Assembly (NCBI GenBank): GCA_900542445.1 | Contig: UQNN01000001.1 | Location: forward strand, 310,001-374,000 | Origin: an uncultured Eubacteriales bacterium | GTDB taxonomy: Bacteria > Bacillota > Clostridia > Christensenellales > Aristaeellaceae | Length of the DNA stretch: 64,000 bases | Reading direction: 5' to 3' | Part shown: positions 19,582 through 26,761 of the stretch, piece by piece | Numbering within the stretch: position 1 is the first letter of the stretch | How the letters are laid out: every line of letters begins with the position of its first letter | Program-made: the position numbers and the translations under genes | Notes under the pieces: generated by a model | What the model was told of the DNA's origin: nothing | Database searches by the model: none | Seen by the model: only the letters and a program-made list of their open reading frames with translations

Positions 19582-21267
19582 TTACTCCGCAGAAATCAGG
19601 TAATAATACAGCGGCTGTCCGCCATACTGCACCTCAACGTCCAGATCGCTGAACATTTCAGCCACTTCCGCGCCCAGCGCGTCGGCGTCCTCCTGCTTGG
19701 TATCCTGACCATAGTAAATGGTGATGAGCGAGTCGCCATCCTCCACGACGTGCTTAACCAGATCGAGCGCAATATCGTGAATGCTCTGGCCGACGACCTC
19801 AATGCGGCCGTTATGAATGCCGATGATGTCGCCTTCCTTGATCTCCTTATCCTCGAACACCGTATCGCGGACGGCGAAGGTGATCTGCCCGGTTTTCACC
19901 TGTTCGGCGGCGGCGGTCATGGCCTCGCGGTTTTCCTCCACACTCGCCTCCGGGTTGAACGCGACGACCGCGCCGATGCCCATCGCGACGTTCTTCGTCG
20001 GCAGAACGATGACGTTCCGCTCGGAAAGCTCGGCCGCCTGAGACGCGGCGAGAATGACGTTAGAGTTATTCGGCAGAACAAAGACGTTCTTCGCGCCGAC
20101 CTTTTCCACCGCGTCGAGAATATCCTCGATGCTGGGGTTCATGGTCTGGCCGCCCTCGACGATGTGATCCACGCCCAGATCGCCGAAGATGCCGGAGAAG
20201 CCCTCGCCCAGCGACACGGCCACCATGCCGTATTCCTTGAGCGGCTGCTCGGCCTTCGCTGCTTCCTCCTGCTGCTGTTTCTCGGCGGCGGCCTTCTGAT
20301 CGGCCTCGGCCTTCTTGAGGCGCTCACGGCGCTCCTCGGCCATGTTATCGATCTTCAGGTTGACCAGTTCGCCCAACTCGCAGGCATACTGAATCGCCTT
20401 GCCGGGGTCGTTGGTGTGCACATGCACCTTCACCAGCGAGAAATCGCCGACGACAACCACGCAGTCGCCGATGCGGGTCAGGCGGGTGCGGAATTTGTTG
20501 ATATCGTCCTCGGTCACGCCGGGGTTCATATACTGAATGATGAACTCGGTGCAATATTTGAACTTGACCTCTTCCATCGACTCGTGGTCGTCCTCGAACT
20601 CGAAGGTCGCCGCGCTGCCGATGTTGGCGGTGGTATCCTCAATCTTTTCACCGTTAAAGGCCGCGCGCCAGCCCTTGAGCACGGTCAACAGACCCTGTCC
20701 GCCAGAATCGACCACGCCGGCCTGCTTGAGCGCCGGGAGCATGTCCGGCGTCTTCTCCAAAATGGCTTCGCCGCTGCGAATAACCTTGTCCAGCAGCTTG
20801 GGCAGGTCGCCCGGATGCTTGACCACATAGCGGGCGGAATCCTCCGCAATCACGCGGATGACGGTGAGGATCGTGCCTTCCTTCGGCTTCATGACGGCCT
20901 TATACGCCGTCTTCGCGCCGGATTCGAGGCCCTTGGCGAAAGTCTCCGCGTCGATGGTTTCCGCCCCGTCGATGCCGCGCGCAAAGCCGCGCAGAATCTG
21001 GGAAAGAATGACGCCGGAGTTGCCGCGCGCACCCTTGAGCGCGCCGCGGGCGGCCATGCTCAGCAGCTTGCTGGCGCTGTGCTCGTCCACTGCGGCAATT
21101 TCCTTGACGGTGGATTTCATCGTCAGGGACATGTTAGTGCCCGTGTCGCCATCCGGCACGGGGAAAACGTTCAGCGCATCGATCGCCTCGCGGTTTTGTT
21201 CAAGCAGATTGGCTCCCGCAATAATCATTTCCTTGAGGAGCAATCCATCTATCGATTGCTGTGACAA
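19582..21267 (-). CDS. fakA: Fatty acid kinase catalytic subunit (FakA / DAK family)
   Basis: A 561-residue protein with an N-terminal DhaL-type ATP-binding domain. The metal-binding signature VFPVPDGDTGTNM is near residues 35-47, and a central basic, Gln/Ala-rich linker lies near 315-345. FakA phosphorylates fatty acids presented by a FakB (DegV-family) protein, feeding exogenous or recycled fatty acids into phospholipid synthesis. A DegV gene is elsewhere in this window (59072-59914). The start is a TTG at 21267 with GGAGG nine bases upstream; the next Met is 13 codons in. It lies 30 bases downstream of asp23 and is probably co-transcribed with it. Annotations also call this family DAK2 or YloV. 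Confidence 0.9.
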   Translation of the reverse strand: MSQQSIDGLLLKEMIIAGANLLEQNREAIDALNVFPVPDGDTGTNMSLTMKSTVKEIAAVDEHSASKLLSMAARGALKGARGNSGVILSQILRGFARGIDGAETIDAETFAKGLESGAKTAYKAVMKPKEGTILTVIRVIAEDSARYVVKHPGDLPKLLDKVIRSGEAILEKTPDMLPALKQAGVVDSGGQGLLTVLKGWRAAFNGEKIEDTTANIGSAATFEFEDDHESMEEVKFKYCTEFIIQYMNPGVTEDDINKFRTRLTRIGDCVVVVGDFSLVKVHVHTNDPGKAIQYACELGELVNLKIDNMAEERRERLKKAEADQKAAAEKQQQEEAAKAEQPLKEYGMVAVSLGEGFSGIFGDLGVDHIVEGGQTMNPSIEDILDAVEKVGAKNVFVLPNNSNVILAASQAAELSERNVIVLPTKNVAMGIGAVVAFNPEASVEENREAMTAAAEQVKTGQITFAVRDTVFEDKEIKEGDIIGIHNGRIEVVGQSIHDIALDLVKHVVEDGDSLITIYYGQDTKQEDADALGAEVAEMFSDLDVEVQYGGQPLYYYLISAE

Positions 21268-21297
21268 AAAATCTCGCCTCCAGTTTCCGTAAGGGGA

Positions 21298-21648
21298 TCA
21301 GACGCGGATACCCTCGACCGAAATATTTACTCTGCGCACTTTCGCGCCCGTCATGTTCTCAATCTTGTAGCAAACCTGAGATTTGATGATGTTGCAAACC
21401 TCCACGATGGAAATGCCGTATTCGACGATGATGAACAGATCGATGTCGATGCCGGCCTCCGTGATGTTGACCTGCACGCCCTTGGTCAAATTCTCCTTGC
21501 CGAGCCACTCCACAAAGCCGTCCTTGGCGCGCTTGCTGGACATGGCCACGATGCCGTAGCACTCAAGCGCCGCATAACCCGCTACTTTGAGCAGAACATC
21601 TTCGCTGATGGTGATCAGACCGAGATCGTTGCTGATTTTGTATTCCAT
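21298..21648 (-). CDS. Asp23/Gls24 family envelope stress protein
   Basis: A 116-residue Asp23-domain protein (YloU-like). It contains GLITISEDVLLKVAGYAA, the alternating strand-helix core and the C-terminal VRRVNISVEGI strand. Asp23 proteins sit at the membrane and are linked to envelope stress, though this one is the short cytosolic type with no membrane anchor. The ATG at 21648 has GAGGAGGG seven bases upstream. It is the first gene of an asp23-fakA unit, divergent from rpmB, which is the conserved arrangement in Bacillus and Clostridia. Confidence 0.9.
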   Translation of the reverse strand: MEYKISNDLGLITISEDVLLKVAGYAALECYGIVAMSSKRAKDGFVEWLGKENLTKGVQVNITEAGIDIDLFIIVEYGISIVEVCNIIKSQVCYKIENMTGAKVRRVNISVEGIRV

Positions 21649-21705
21649 AAAGAAACCCTCCTCGCGCAGGGTCATCCGACCCGAAATATCAAGCGATCAA
21701 CGTAC

Positions 21706-21734
21706 AGTATACAGGAAAACGTCCCTTTTTACAA
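21706..21734 (-). promoter_or_regulatory. Sigma-A promoter of asp23-fakA
   Basis: On the minus strand TTGTAA (21734-21729), 17 bases, TATACT (21711-21706). Confidence 0.8.
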
Positions 21735-21837
21735 GGATTCCGAAAAAAAACATGCCCTGCAAATGCCATTTCCGTGAAAAAAGACAAGCCGCCGCAGGTT
21801 TTTTTGAAAATTTGGGAAACGAAAATCAAAAAAACAC

Positions 21838-21866
21838 TTGTCAAATCGCGGATGAGGTGCTACAAT
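21838..21866 (+). promoter_or_regulatory. Sigma-A promoter of rpmB
   Basis: TTGTCA (21838-21843), 17 bases, TACAAT (21861-21866). It is divergent from the asp23 promoter. Confidence 0.85.
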
Positions 21867-21908
21867 AATCACGTTATGACTGTTTACGCACCAGAAGGAG
21901 GTGTGATT

Positions 21909-22100
21909 ATGGGAAAGATTTGTGAGGTCTGCCAGAAGGGCGCGATGAGCGGCCACAATGTCAGCCACTCCAACCGCAAGAGCAATCGCGTTTGGCTGCC
22001 GAACACCCAGCGCGTTCGCGTGACCGTGGGCGGCACTGTTCGTCACATGAACGTGTGCACCCGTTGCCTGCGCAGCGGCAAAGTGGAGCGCGCGCTGTAA
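21909..22100 (+). CDS. rpmB: 50S ribosomal protein L28 (zinc-binding type)
   Basis: A 63-residue L28 of the large ribosomal subunit. It has SGHNVSHSNRKSNR, typical of L28, and two Cys pairs (C-E-V-C near residue 5 and C-T-R-C near 53), so it is the zinc-ribbon C+ form. AGAAGGAGGTG lies directly upstream of the ATG, a very strong ribosome site. It is divergent from asp23-fakA and convergent with spoVM, close to the spoVM-rpmB-yloU-yloV layout of Bacillus but with spoVM inverted. Confidence 0.96.
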   Translation: MGKICEVCQKGAMSGHNVSHSNRKSNRVWLPNTQRVRVTVGGTVRHMNVCTRCLRSGKVERAL

Positions 22101-22137
22101 TCAGTTTGCCTGCTCCGTATGGTTTGAGCGCAAAATA

Positions 22138-22168
22138 GCGCCCCATCTCTGATGGGGCGTTTTTTTTT
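22138..22168 (+). terminator. rpmB terminator
   Basis: Stem CGCCCCATC - TCT - GATGGGGCG followed by nine T, 38 bases after the rpmB stop. Confidence 0.9.
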
Positions 22169-22184
22169 ACTCTCAGCAAACGCA

Positions 22185-22206
22185 GGCGGGCTCGGCCCGC
22201 TTTTTT
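22185..22206 (+). terminator. Second plus-strand hairpin after rpmB
   Basis: GCGGGC - TCG - GCCCGC followed by T6. A backup terminator for rpmB that lies just beyond the 3' end of the convergent spoVM gene. Confidence 0.7.
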
Positions 22207-22237
22207 CATCGGTTGATTCTGCAAAGTTTCCGCGTTG

Positions 22238-22318
22238 TCAGGCCGCTTTGCCCGTCAGCAGGCGAAGCAGCGCGCGCAGAAATTTCGGCGGCTTGATGCA
22301 GACCATTTTCACGCCCAT
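22238..22318 (-). CDS. spoVM: Stage V sporulation protein M (SpoVM)
   Basis: A 26-residue peptide, too short for most gene finders. Its core IKPPKFLRALLRLLTG lines up with Bacillus SpoVM (IKLPKFLGGIVRAMLG): the I-K-x-P-K-F-L motif, the helix-breaking Pro and an amphipathic helix with Arg. In Bacillus the peptide lies flat on the curved forespore membrane and recruits SpoIVA to start coat assembly. GGGAGGA sits 10 bases before the ATG. It follows a small membrane protein ORF and spoVAC on the minus strand and faces rpmB, its usual neighbour. The total length equals that of the Bacillus protein. I compared the sequences from memory, without a search. Confidence 0.85.
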   Translation of the reverse strand: MGVKMVCIKPPKFLRALLRLLTGKAA

Positions 22319-22336
22319 CTCTTTTCTTCCTCCCTT

Positions 22337-22480
22337 TCACCGCAGAAGCAGCAGCCCGGCTGCCGCCAGCGCCACACCCAACGCAATCAGAAAGAATTCC
22401 ATCGGCAGGCACAGAAAAACGATCAATACGCCGGAAAGCACCAGGAGGACGCCCGCCGTCTGCCTGAACCTGCCGCACAT
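22337..22480 (-). CDS. Small hydrophobic membrane protein in the sporulation operon
   Basis: A 47-residue ORF (or 49 from the ATG at 22486). After a short basic start (CGRFRQ) it is almost wholly hydrophobic: GVLLVLSGVLIVFLCL, then a turn (PMEF), then FLIALGVALAAAGLLLL and a final Arg, a two-helix hairpin. AGGAGG lies nine bases before the ATG at 22480. It sits 51 bases after spoVAC and 18 bases before spoVM on the same strand. Function not recognised. Position suggests a role in the forespore or mother-cell membrane. Confidence 0.65.
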   Translation of the reverse strand: MCGRFRQTAGVLLVLSGVLIVFLCLPMEFFLIALGVALAAAGLLLLR

Positions 22481-22531
22481 GCGCATCCCCCTCCTGCCTT
22501 TATCCTATGCGCGCCGCGCGGCAAAATGCCT

Positions 22532-22984
22532 TTATCCGCCCATACCCAGCAGCAGGACGATCAGCCCGACAAGCACCGAACTGCCGATGCCGTAAACCAG
22601 AACGGGTCCGGCCAGCGTAAACATCTTTGCGCCCACGCCCATGACAAGTCCCTCGCGCCGGAACTCCATCGCGGGCGAAACGACGCTGTTGGCAAAGCCC
22701 GTAATCGGCACGATGCTCCCCGCGCCCGCGTATTTGCCGATTTTATCATACACGCCCACCCCGGTCAGCAGCGACGCGATGAAAATCAGGCAGATGCTCG
22801 TCGCGGTCGAGGCGCTCTGCATTCCCCATTTCAGCCCATAGGAAAAAAGATCGTTGATAAGCTGGCCGAGCACGCAGATTGCGCCGCCCACCCAGTACGC
22901 GCGGAAAATGCCTTTGGCCATGTCGCTCTTCGGTGACAGCCGCTCCACCAGCTTCTGATACGCCTGCGCGCGCTTACTCTGCAC
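22532..22984 (-). CDS. spoVAC: Stage V sporulation protein AC
   Basis: A 150-residue membrane protein. SpoVAC is part of the SpoVA channel that moves dipicolinic acid into the spore and out at germination. The sequence has several membrane segments and the family core YAGAGSIVPITGFANSV and SPAMEF followed by GAKMFTLAGPVLVYG. The start is taken as GTG at 22984 because AGAGGTGA lies five to six bases before it and the resulting length equals that of Bacillus SpoVAC; an ATG at 23002 lacks a ribosome site. No spoVAD or spoVAE is adjacent, unlike the usual spoVA operon. The paralogue SpoVAEb is less likely given the SPAMEF segment. Confidence 0.87.
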   Translation of the reverse strand: MQSKRAQAYQKLVERLSPKSDMAKGIFRAYWVGGAICVLGQLINDLFSYGLKWGMQSASTATSICLIFIASLLTGVGVYDKIGKYAGAGSIVPITGFANSVVSPAMEFRREGLVMGVGAKMFTLAGPVLVYGIGSSVLVGLIVLLLGMGG

Positions 22985-23123
22985 CCTGCTCACCTCTTTC
23001 ATGGCGAATGTGCAATCCATCCGGCGGTCTGCGCGCCCGGCTTTCCCTCGATCCGGGCCGGGCCACCGCCTGCAAGGCATACGGAATCAGGTTTTGTCGA
23101 TTTTTTCCTTTTTCCATCGTCAT
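22974..23123 (-). CDS. Hypothetical 49-residue basic protein upstream of spoVAC
   Basis: An ORF of 49 codons with GGAGG just before its start (4 bases to the first ATG, 10 to the second). Its stop overlaps the proposed spoVAC GTG start by 11 bases, which fits translational coupling. The peptide is rich in Arg and Lys, has NLIPYALQA in the middle and no membrane segment. A sigma-F/G-like promoter (23147-23176) sits 24 bases upstream. I do not recognise it. It could be a short forespore protein or only a leader ORF for spoVAC. Confidence 0.45.
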   Translation of the reverse strand: MTMEKGKNRQNLIPYALQAVARPGSRESRARRPPDGLHIRHERGEQGAE

Positions 23124-23146
23124 CTTGCCTCCGTTTCTTTTGCCCC

Positions 23147-23176
23147 TATTCTGAACGGAAGCTTTCCGCGCTATTC
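23147..23176 (-). promoter_or_regulatory. Sigma-F/sigma-G-type promoter for the spoVAC-spoVM operon
   Basis: On the minus strand GAATA (23176-23172), 18 bases, CAGAATA (23153-23147). The consensus is GHATR - 18 - CATNHTA, so the match is 5/5 and 6/7 with the exact spacing. Forespore expression is inferred. Confidence 0.5.
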
Positions 23177-23222
23177 CGAAATCCGATTTTTCGCGCAACA
23201 GAAAAAAAATTGTAAAATTGCC

Positions 23223-23251
23223 TTGCTTTTTCTGAAATGACGTGCTATAAT
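23223..23251 (+). promoter_or_regulatory. Sigma-A promoter of rpsT
   Basis: TTGCTT, 17 bases, TATAAT, with an extended -10 TG (TGCTATAAT). Confidence 0.85.
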
Positions 23252-23294
23252 AACTTCTGCTGATTATTGAATACACCTGAGGAGGTGAATTCCT

Positions 23295-23552
23295 TTGCCG
23301 AACATTAAGTCTGCTATCAAGCGCGTCAGCGTCATTGAGCACAAGACCCTCCGCAACAAGATGGTCAAGTCTGCTACCAAGACCGCGATCAAGAAGTTTG
23401 ACGCCGCCACGGCCTCCAAGACCGCGACCGCTGAAATGCTGAGCTCCGCCTCTTCTGCTGTCGATAAGGCCGCTGCTAAGGGCGTTATCTCTAAGAATGC
23501 TGCGAACCGTGAAAAGGCGCGCATGGCCCGTGAGCTGGCCAAGGCCGAGTAA
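23295..23552 (+). CDS. rpsT: 30S ribosomal protein S20
   Basis: An 85-residue, Lys/Ala-rich helical protein that binds 16S rRNA. PNIKSAIKRV at the start and the spaced Ala/Lys helices (KGVISKNAANREKARMA) are typical S20. The start codon is TTG at 23295, nine bases after GGAGG. The same rare UUG start occurs in E. coli rpsT, where it is tied to autoregulation. It stands alone between its own promoter and terminator. Confidence 0.96.
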   Translation: MPNIKSAIKRVSVIEHKTLRNKMVKSATKTAIKKFDAATASKTATAEMLSSASSAVDKAAAKGVISKNAANREKARMARELAKAE

Positions 23553-23571
23553 ATTTATCTCAGTCTTTCTT

Positions 23572-23597
23572 CCCTCCCATTCGGGAGGGTTTTTTTG
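23572..23597 (+). terminator. rpsT terminator
   Basis: CCCTCCC - ATTC - GGGAGGG followed by T7. Confidence 0.9.
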
Positions 23598-23679
23598 TCA
23601 TTCTCCATTTTTTCGCAAAAAGAAGCTGTCAAGCTTAAACGAAACATTTCAAGATACAATAATCTAAGCATTTCCAGGA

Positions 23680-23889
23680 TATGAGGCTTTGCCCCTTCGC
23701 CCCGCCAAAGGGCTTTCCACTCGCCCTTTGGAAACCTTCGGGCGAAAATACTTAGTTTTTTTGAAACATCAGGTTTATGAGCTTGACAGCCTTCTCATGC
23801 TTTTTCTCTCTGATTGCAAAGCAATCAGAATATGGGAGGTGAAGGAACCTCAGGTTCCTTCCGGGGTTTGGGGCGGAGCCCCATCGTTC
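23680..23889. repeat. Family B repeat cluster, gene-free
   Basis: The gap between the rpsT terminator and the response regulator holds no credible gene. It carries several palindromes: GGCTTTGCCCC, GCCAAAGGGC...GCCCTTTGG, TCTGATTGC...GCAATCAGA, GGAACCTCAGGTTCC and GGGGTTTGGGGCGGAGCCCC. AGCTTGACAG occurs at about 23778 and in reverse near 23625, and again in the remnant region at 31395. The last palindrome lies just beyond the response regulator stop and could help end that transcript. Confidence 0.5.
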
Positions 23890-23893
23890 TTTT

Positions 23894-24682
23894 TTACGAG
23901 AACATCTTTTCCAGCTCTTCGTATTTTTCGTGCGTGATCAGCGCGTCCTGCGTCGTACCGACCAGATGCACCACATACGTCCAGCGGCCGTAAGGCGTGA
24001 TGTTGTCAATCACGTTCAGGTTGATGATGTAGGACTTGTGGCAGCGGAAGAAAATCTTCGGGTCGAGCCGCGCTTCCACATCGCCCAGCGCCTCGCTCGT
24101 CTCAAAGCGCCGCCCGCCCGTGGCATAGAGCACCGTCGAGCGGTTTTCGCGCTGCACCAGCAGAATATCCGACTGGTTGATGAAGTTCACGCCTTCCTTG
24201 TGATGCAGCATAATCCGCCCGCTGCTCGCGCCTCTGGCCGGAATCGTTTTCAGATGCTCCTCCAGCTTCCCGGTCTCCTCGCTCTGGGACTGCGCTCGCC
24301 CGCCGACGACCTGGCGAATGCGCTCCAGCGTCTTCATCACACGCTCCACCTTGAACGGCTTGACCATGTAGTCAAACGCATAGACCTCGAACGCCTGCGC
24401 CATGTAGTCGTCGTGCGCCGTCGCGAAAACAAGGATGGTGCGCGGGTCGGTATCCTGAATCGCCTTGGCGCATTCCAGCCCCGTCATGCCCGGCATTTCC
24501 ACATCCAGAAAGCAGACCTGCGGCTTATACCGCTCCACCAGCTTGAGCAGATCCGGTCCGTTGTCGGCCTCGCCGCAGAGGGTGAAGCCTTCCGCCTTTT
24601 CAATCATTTTGCGCATAATCATGCGCATACCCGGCTCGTCGTCCGCAATGACGACGCGAATCGCTTCGCTGTTCACGCTCAT
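23894..24682 (-). CDS. LytTR-family response regulator
   Basis: A 262-residue two-domain regulator. The receiver (residues 8-125) has the acidic pair in VVIADDEPG, the phospho-acceptor Asp in CFLDVEMPGMTG, the switch Thr region FATAHDDY and the Lys in YMVKPF, so it is a complete receiver. The C-terminal LytTR DNA-binding domain (about 155-260) has VNFINQSDILLVQRENR and FFRCHKSYIINL. Such regulators often control wall or surface genes. No histidine kinase is adjacent. Its ATG overlaps the stop of the preceding membrane protein gene (ATGA), so it belongs to the nfeD-floA operon. Confidence 0.9.
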   Translation of the reverse strand: MSVNSEAIRVVIADDEPGMRMIMRKMIEKAEGFTLCGEADNGPDLLKLVERYKPQVCFLDVEMPGMTGLECAKAIQDTDPRTILVFATAHDDYMAQAFEVYAFDYMVKPFKVERVMKTLERIRQVVGGRAQSQSEETGKLEEHLKTIPARGASSGRIMLHHKEGVNFINQSDILLVQRENRSTVLYATGGRRFETSEALGDVEARLDPKIFFRCHKSYIINLNVIDNITPYGRWTYVVHLVGTTQDALITHEKYEELEKMFS

Positions 24683-25149
24683 CTTCCCCGCTTCATCCGT
24701 CTGACCGCTGCCCGCTCGCCGGGACGCGTCAAAATCTCGCTCATGATGACCCCGCGCAGCACGTCACTTTGAAACGCCGCCCGCCGCGCCTCCTCTTCCG
24801 TCGGTTCATACGCCTCGTCCGGCTCCGGCCGTTTCGGCGCAGCGCCCGCGTGGCAGGGGTCTTCGCCCTCGCCCGCCTGCTCCATCGCCTGTTCATCCGC
24901 GTGATGCAGATGGATGCGCGGTTCGGCCTCCTGTTCGCACGGGTCGTCAAACTCGTCCGCCTGCTCGAACACCCGCGCGCGTTCGCGGGCCGTCTCATCC
25001 GCCTGATTCTGGGGCATTTCGGGCGGCGCGGCGCGCTTCGGTTCATGCAGCTTGGCAGCCGGGCGCTTCTTCTTCTTTTTTCCAACCGCGATCACTTCAA
25101 CGATCACAAAGAGCGCGGCGGCCAGCAGATACAGCAGCATTTCGCCCAT
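24679..25149 (-). CDS. Membrane-anchored acidic protein in the flotillin operon
   Basis: A 156-residue protein with one N-terminal membrane helix (LLYLLAAALFVIVEVIAV), a strongly basic stretch (KKKKKR) that places the tail in the cytoplasm, and a long charged tail rich in Glu, Asp and His. The last 40 residues (EEEARRAAFQSDVLRGVIM) look helical and amphipathic. It lies 24 bases after floA and overlaps the response regulator by four bases. I do not recognise the family. Position suggests a partner of FloA or an adaptor for the response regulator. Confidence 0.65.
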   Translation of the reverse strand: MGEMLLYLLAAALFVIVEVIAVGKKKKKRPAAKLHEPKRAAPPEMPQNQADETARERARVFEQADEFDDPCEQEAEPRIHLHHADEQAMEQAGEGEDPCHAGAAPKRPEPDEAYEPTEEEARRAAFQSDVLRGVIMSEILTRPGERAAVRRMKRGR

Positions 25150-25173
25150 GTTTCGCGCCTCTCCCTTCGCGGT

Positions 25174-26154
25174 TTACTTCTTGCGCGGCGCGTTTGCGCC
25201 CTCGCCCATGGACGCAATGGAATCGCGCATGGCCGTGTCGGCGATGGTGTTCTTCATCTCGTAATAATCCATCACGCCCAGCTTGCCCTCGCGCAGCGCG
25301 GCCGCCATCGCGCGCGGCACTTCCGCCTCGGCCTCGATGACCTTCGCGCGCTGCTCCTGCGCGGCGGCCTTCATCTCCTGCTCGCGGGCAACAGCCATCG
25401 CGCGGCGCTCCTCCGCCTTAGCCTGTGCAATGCGGCGGTCGGCCTCGGCCTGATCCATTTGCAGCTGCGCGCCGATGTTGCGGCCTACGTCCACATCCGC
25501 GATATCGATGGAAAGAATTTCAAACGCCGTGCCCGCGTCAAGGCCCTTGCTGAGCACGGTGCGGCTGATCAGATCTGGATTTTCGAGCACGGCCTTGTGC
25601 GTCTCCGCCGAGCCGACGGTCGTCACGATGCCCTCGCCGACACGCGCGACGATCGTCTCTTCGCCCGCGCCGCCGACCAGCCGTTCGATATTCGCACGCA
25701 CGGTCACGCGCGCCTTGGCGCGAAGCTCGATGCCGTCCTTCGCAATCGCGGCGACGACAGGCGTTTCGATGACCTTCGGGTTGACGCTCATCTGCACGGC
25801 TTGCAGCACGTCGCGGCCCGCCAGATCGATGGCGCACGCTTCCGGGAAGTCGAGCTTGATGTTCGCGCCGCGCGCGGTAATCAGCGCGGTAATCACGCGG
25901 TCGAGGTTGCCGCCCGCGAGAAAATGCGCTTCCATTTTGCTGATCTGCATATTCAGCCCGGCCTTTTCCGCCTTAATCAGCGGCCCGACGATCTTTGCCG
26001 GGGGCACGCGGCGGATACGCATGCCCATCAGCGTAAAGATGGAAACATGCACACCGGAAGCCAGCGCGGAAATCCACAGATTCAGCGGAATAAAACGCAG
26101 AAAAACCAGCACCGCCAAAATAATGGCAACAATCAAAATCATGCTCTCCGCAAC
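25174..26154 (-). CDS. floA: Flotillin-like protein FloA
   Basis: A 326-residue SPFH-family membrane scaffold (YqfA-like) that organises functional membrane microdomains. An N-terminal hydrophobic hairpin (ILIVAIILAVLVFLRFIPL) anchors it. Then come RRVPPAKIVGPLIKAEKAGL, the SPFH core (NPKVIETPVVAAIAKDGIEL) and an Ala/Glu-rich coiled coil (AQAKAEERRAMAVAREQEM). The ATG at 26154 has GGAGG eight bases upstream; the open frame begins six codons earlier at a TTG within that ribosome site. nfeD lies immediately upstream, the standard pairing. Confidence 0.95.
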   Translation of the reverse strand, partial: VAESMILIVAIILAVLVFLRFIPLNLWISALASGVHVSIFTLMGMRIRRVPPAKIVGPLIKAEKAGLNMQISKMEAHFLAGGNLDRVITALITARGANIKLDFPEACAIDLAGRDVLQAVQMSVNPKVIETPVVAAIAKDGIELRAKARVTVRANIERLVGGAGEETIVARVGEGIVTTVGSAETHKAVLENPDLISRTVLSKGLDAGTAFEILSIDIADVDVGRNIGAQLQMDQAEADRRIAQAKAEERRAMAVAREQEMKAAAQEQRAKVIEAEAEVPRAMAAALREGKLGVMDYYEMKNTIADTAMRDSIASMGEGANAPRKK

Positions 26155-26190
26155 CATTTTCGTTTCCTCCAATTCCTTCGTCCGTGTTAT

Positions 26191-26676
26191 TTACATCGCC
26201 TTGACGACGATTTTTCCGCCTTCGACGCGCACAATACGAATCGGCGTTCCGTTTTCAATGAACTCGCCTTCGGTCACGACGTTCAGCCGCACCCCGTCAA
26301 AATCGCCAATGCCGGACGGCCGCAGCACGCTGAGCGTTTTGCCCTCGTGGCCGACAAACACCTGCATATCCTGCTGCTGGTCGCACAGCTCGTCTTTCTG
26401 ATGCAGAAAAAGCTTGGATTTGCCCATGTCGCCCTTCGCCGCCGAGCGGAGCAGCCACGAAATCAGCACTGCCAGCACCGCGATAATCACCAGCAGCAGC
26501 GCGATCGCCGTCAGCGTGCCGAAGTGCATCGCCGCCATGATCGTGCCCACGCCGACCAGCGCGATACCCGCCACGCCCGGCAGGCCGAAGCCCGGTAGAA
26601 AAACCTCCACGATAATCAGTCCCATGCCCAGCAGCAGACAGAGCGCCATCGGCAGATTTGCAAGAATCGTTTCCAT
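26191..26676 (-). CDS. NfeD family membrane protein
   Basis: A 161-residue short NfeD protein. Two or three membrane helices (ALCLLLGMGLIIVEVFLPG, then AIALLLVIIAVLAVL) are followed by a C-terminal OB-fold (DMQVFVGHEGKTLS, GGKIVVKA). The family partners with flotillins, and the floA gene starts 36 bases downstream. The ATG at 26676 is preferred over the GTG at 26685 because AAGGAAGG is nine bases from it. It is the first gene of the nfeD-floA-membrane protein-LytTR operon. Confidence 0.9.
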   Translation of the reverse strand: METILANLPMALCLLLGMGLIIVEVFLPGFGLPGVAGIALVGVGTIMAAMHFGTLTAIALLLVIIAVLAVLISWLLRSAAKGDMGKSKLFLHQKDELCDQQQDMQVFVGHEGKTLSVLRPSGIGDFDGVRLNVVTEGEFIENGTPIRIVRVEGGKIVVKAM

Positions 26677-26761
26677 CTTCTTCACCCTTCCTTTTCTCCG
26701 AGCATATCACAGGTTCGCCGGGAAAGAAAGCCCTTTTGTTTCAATTATACATTTTGCCGCT

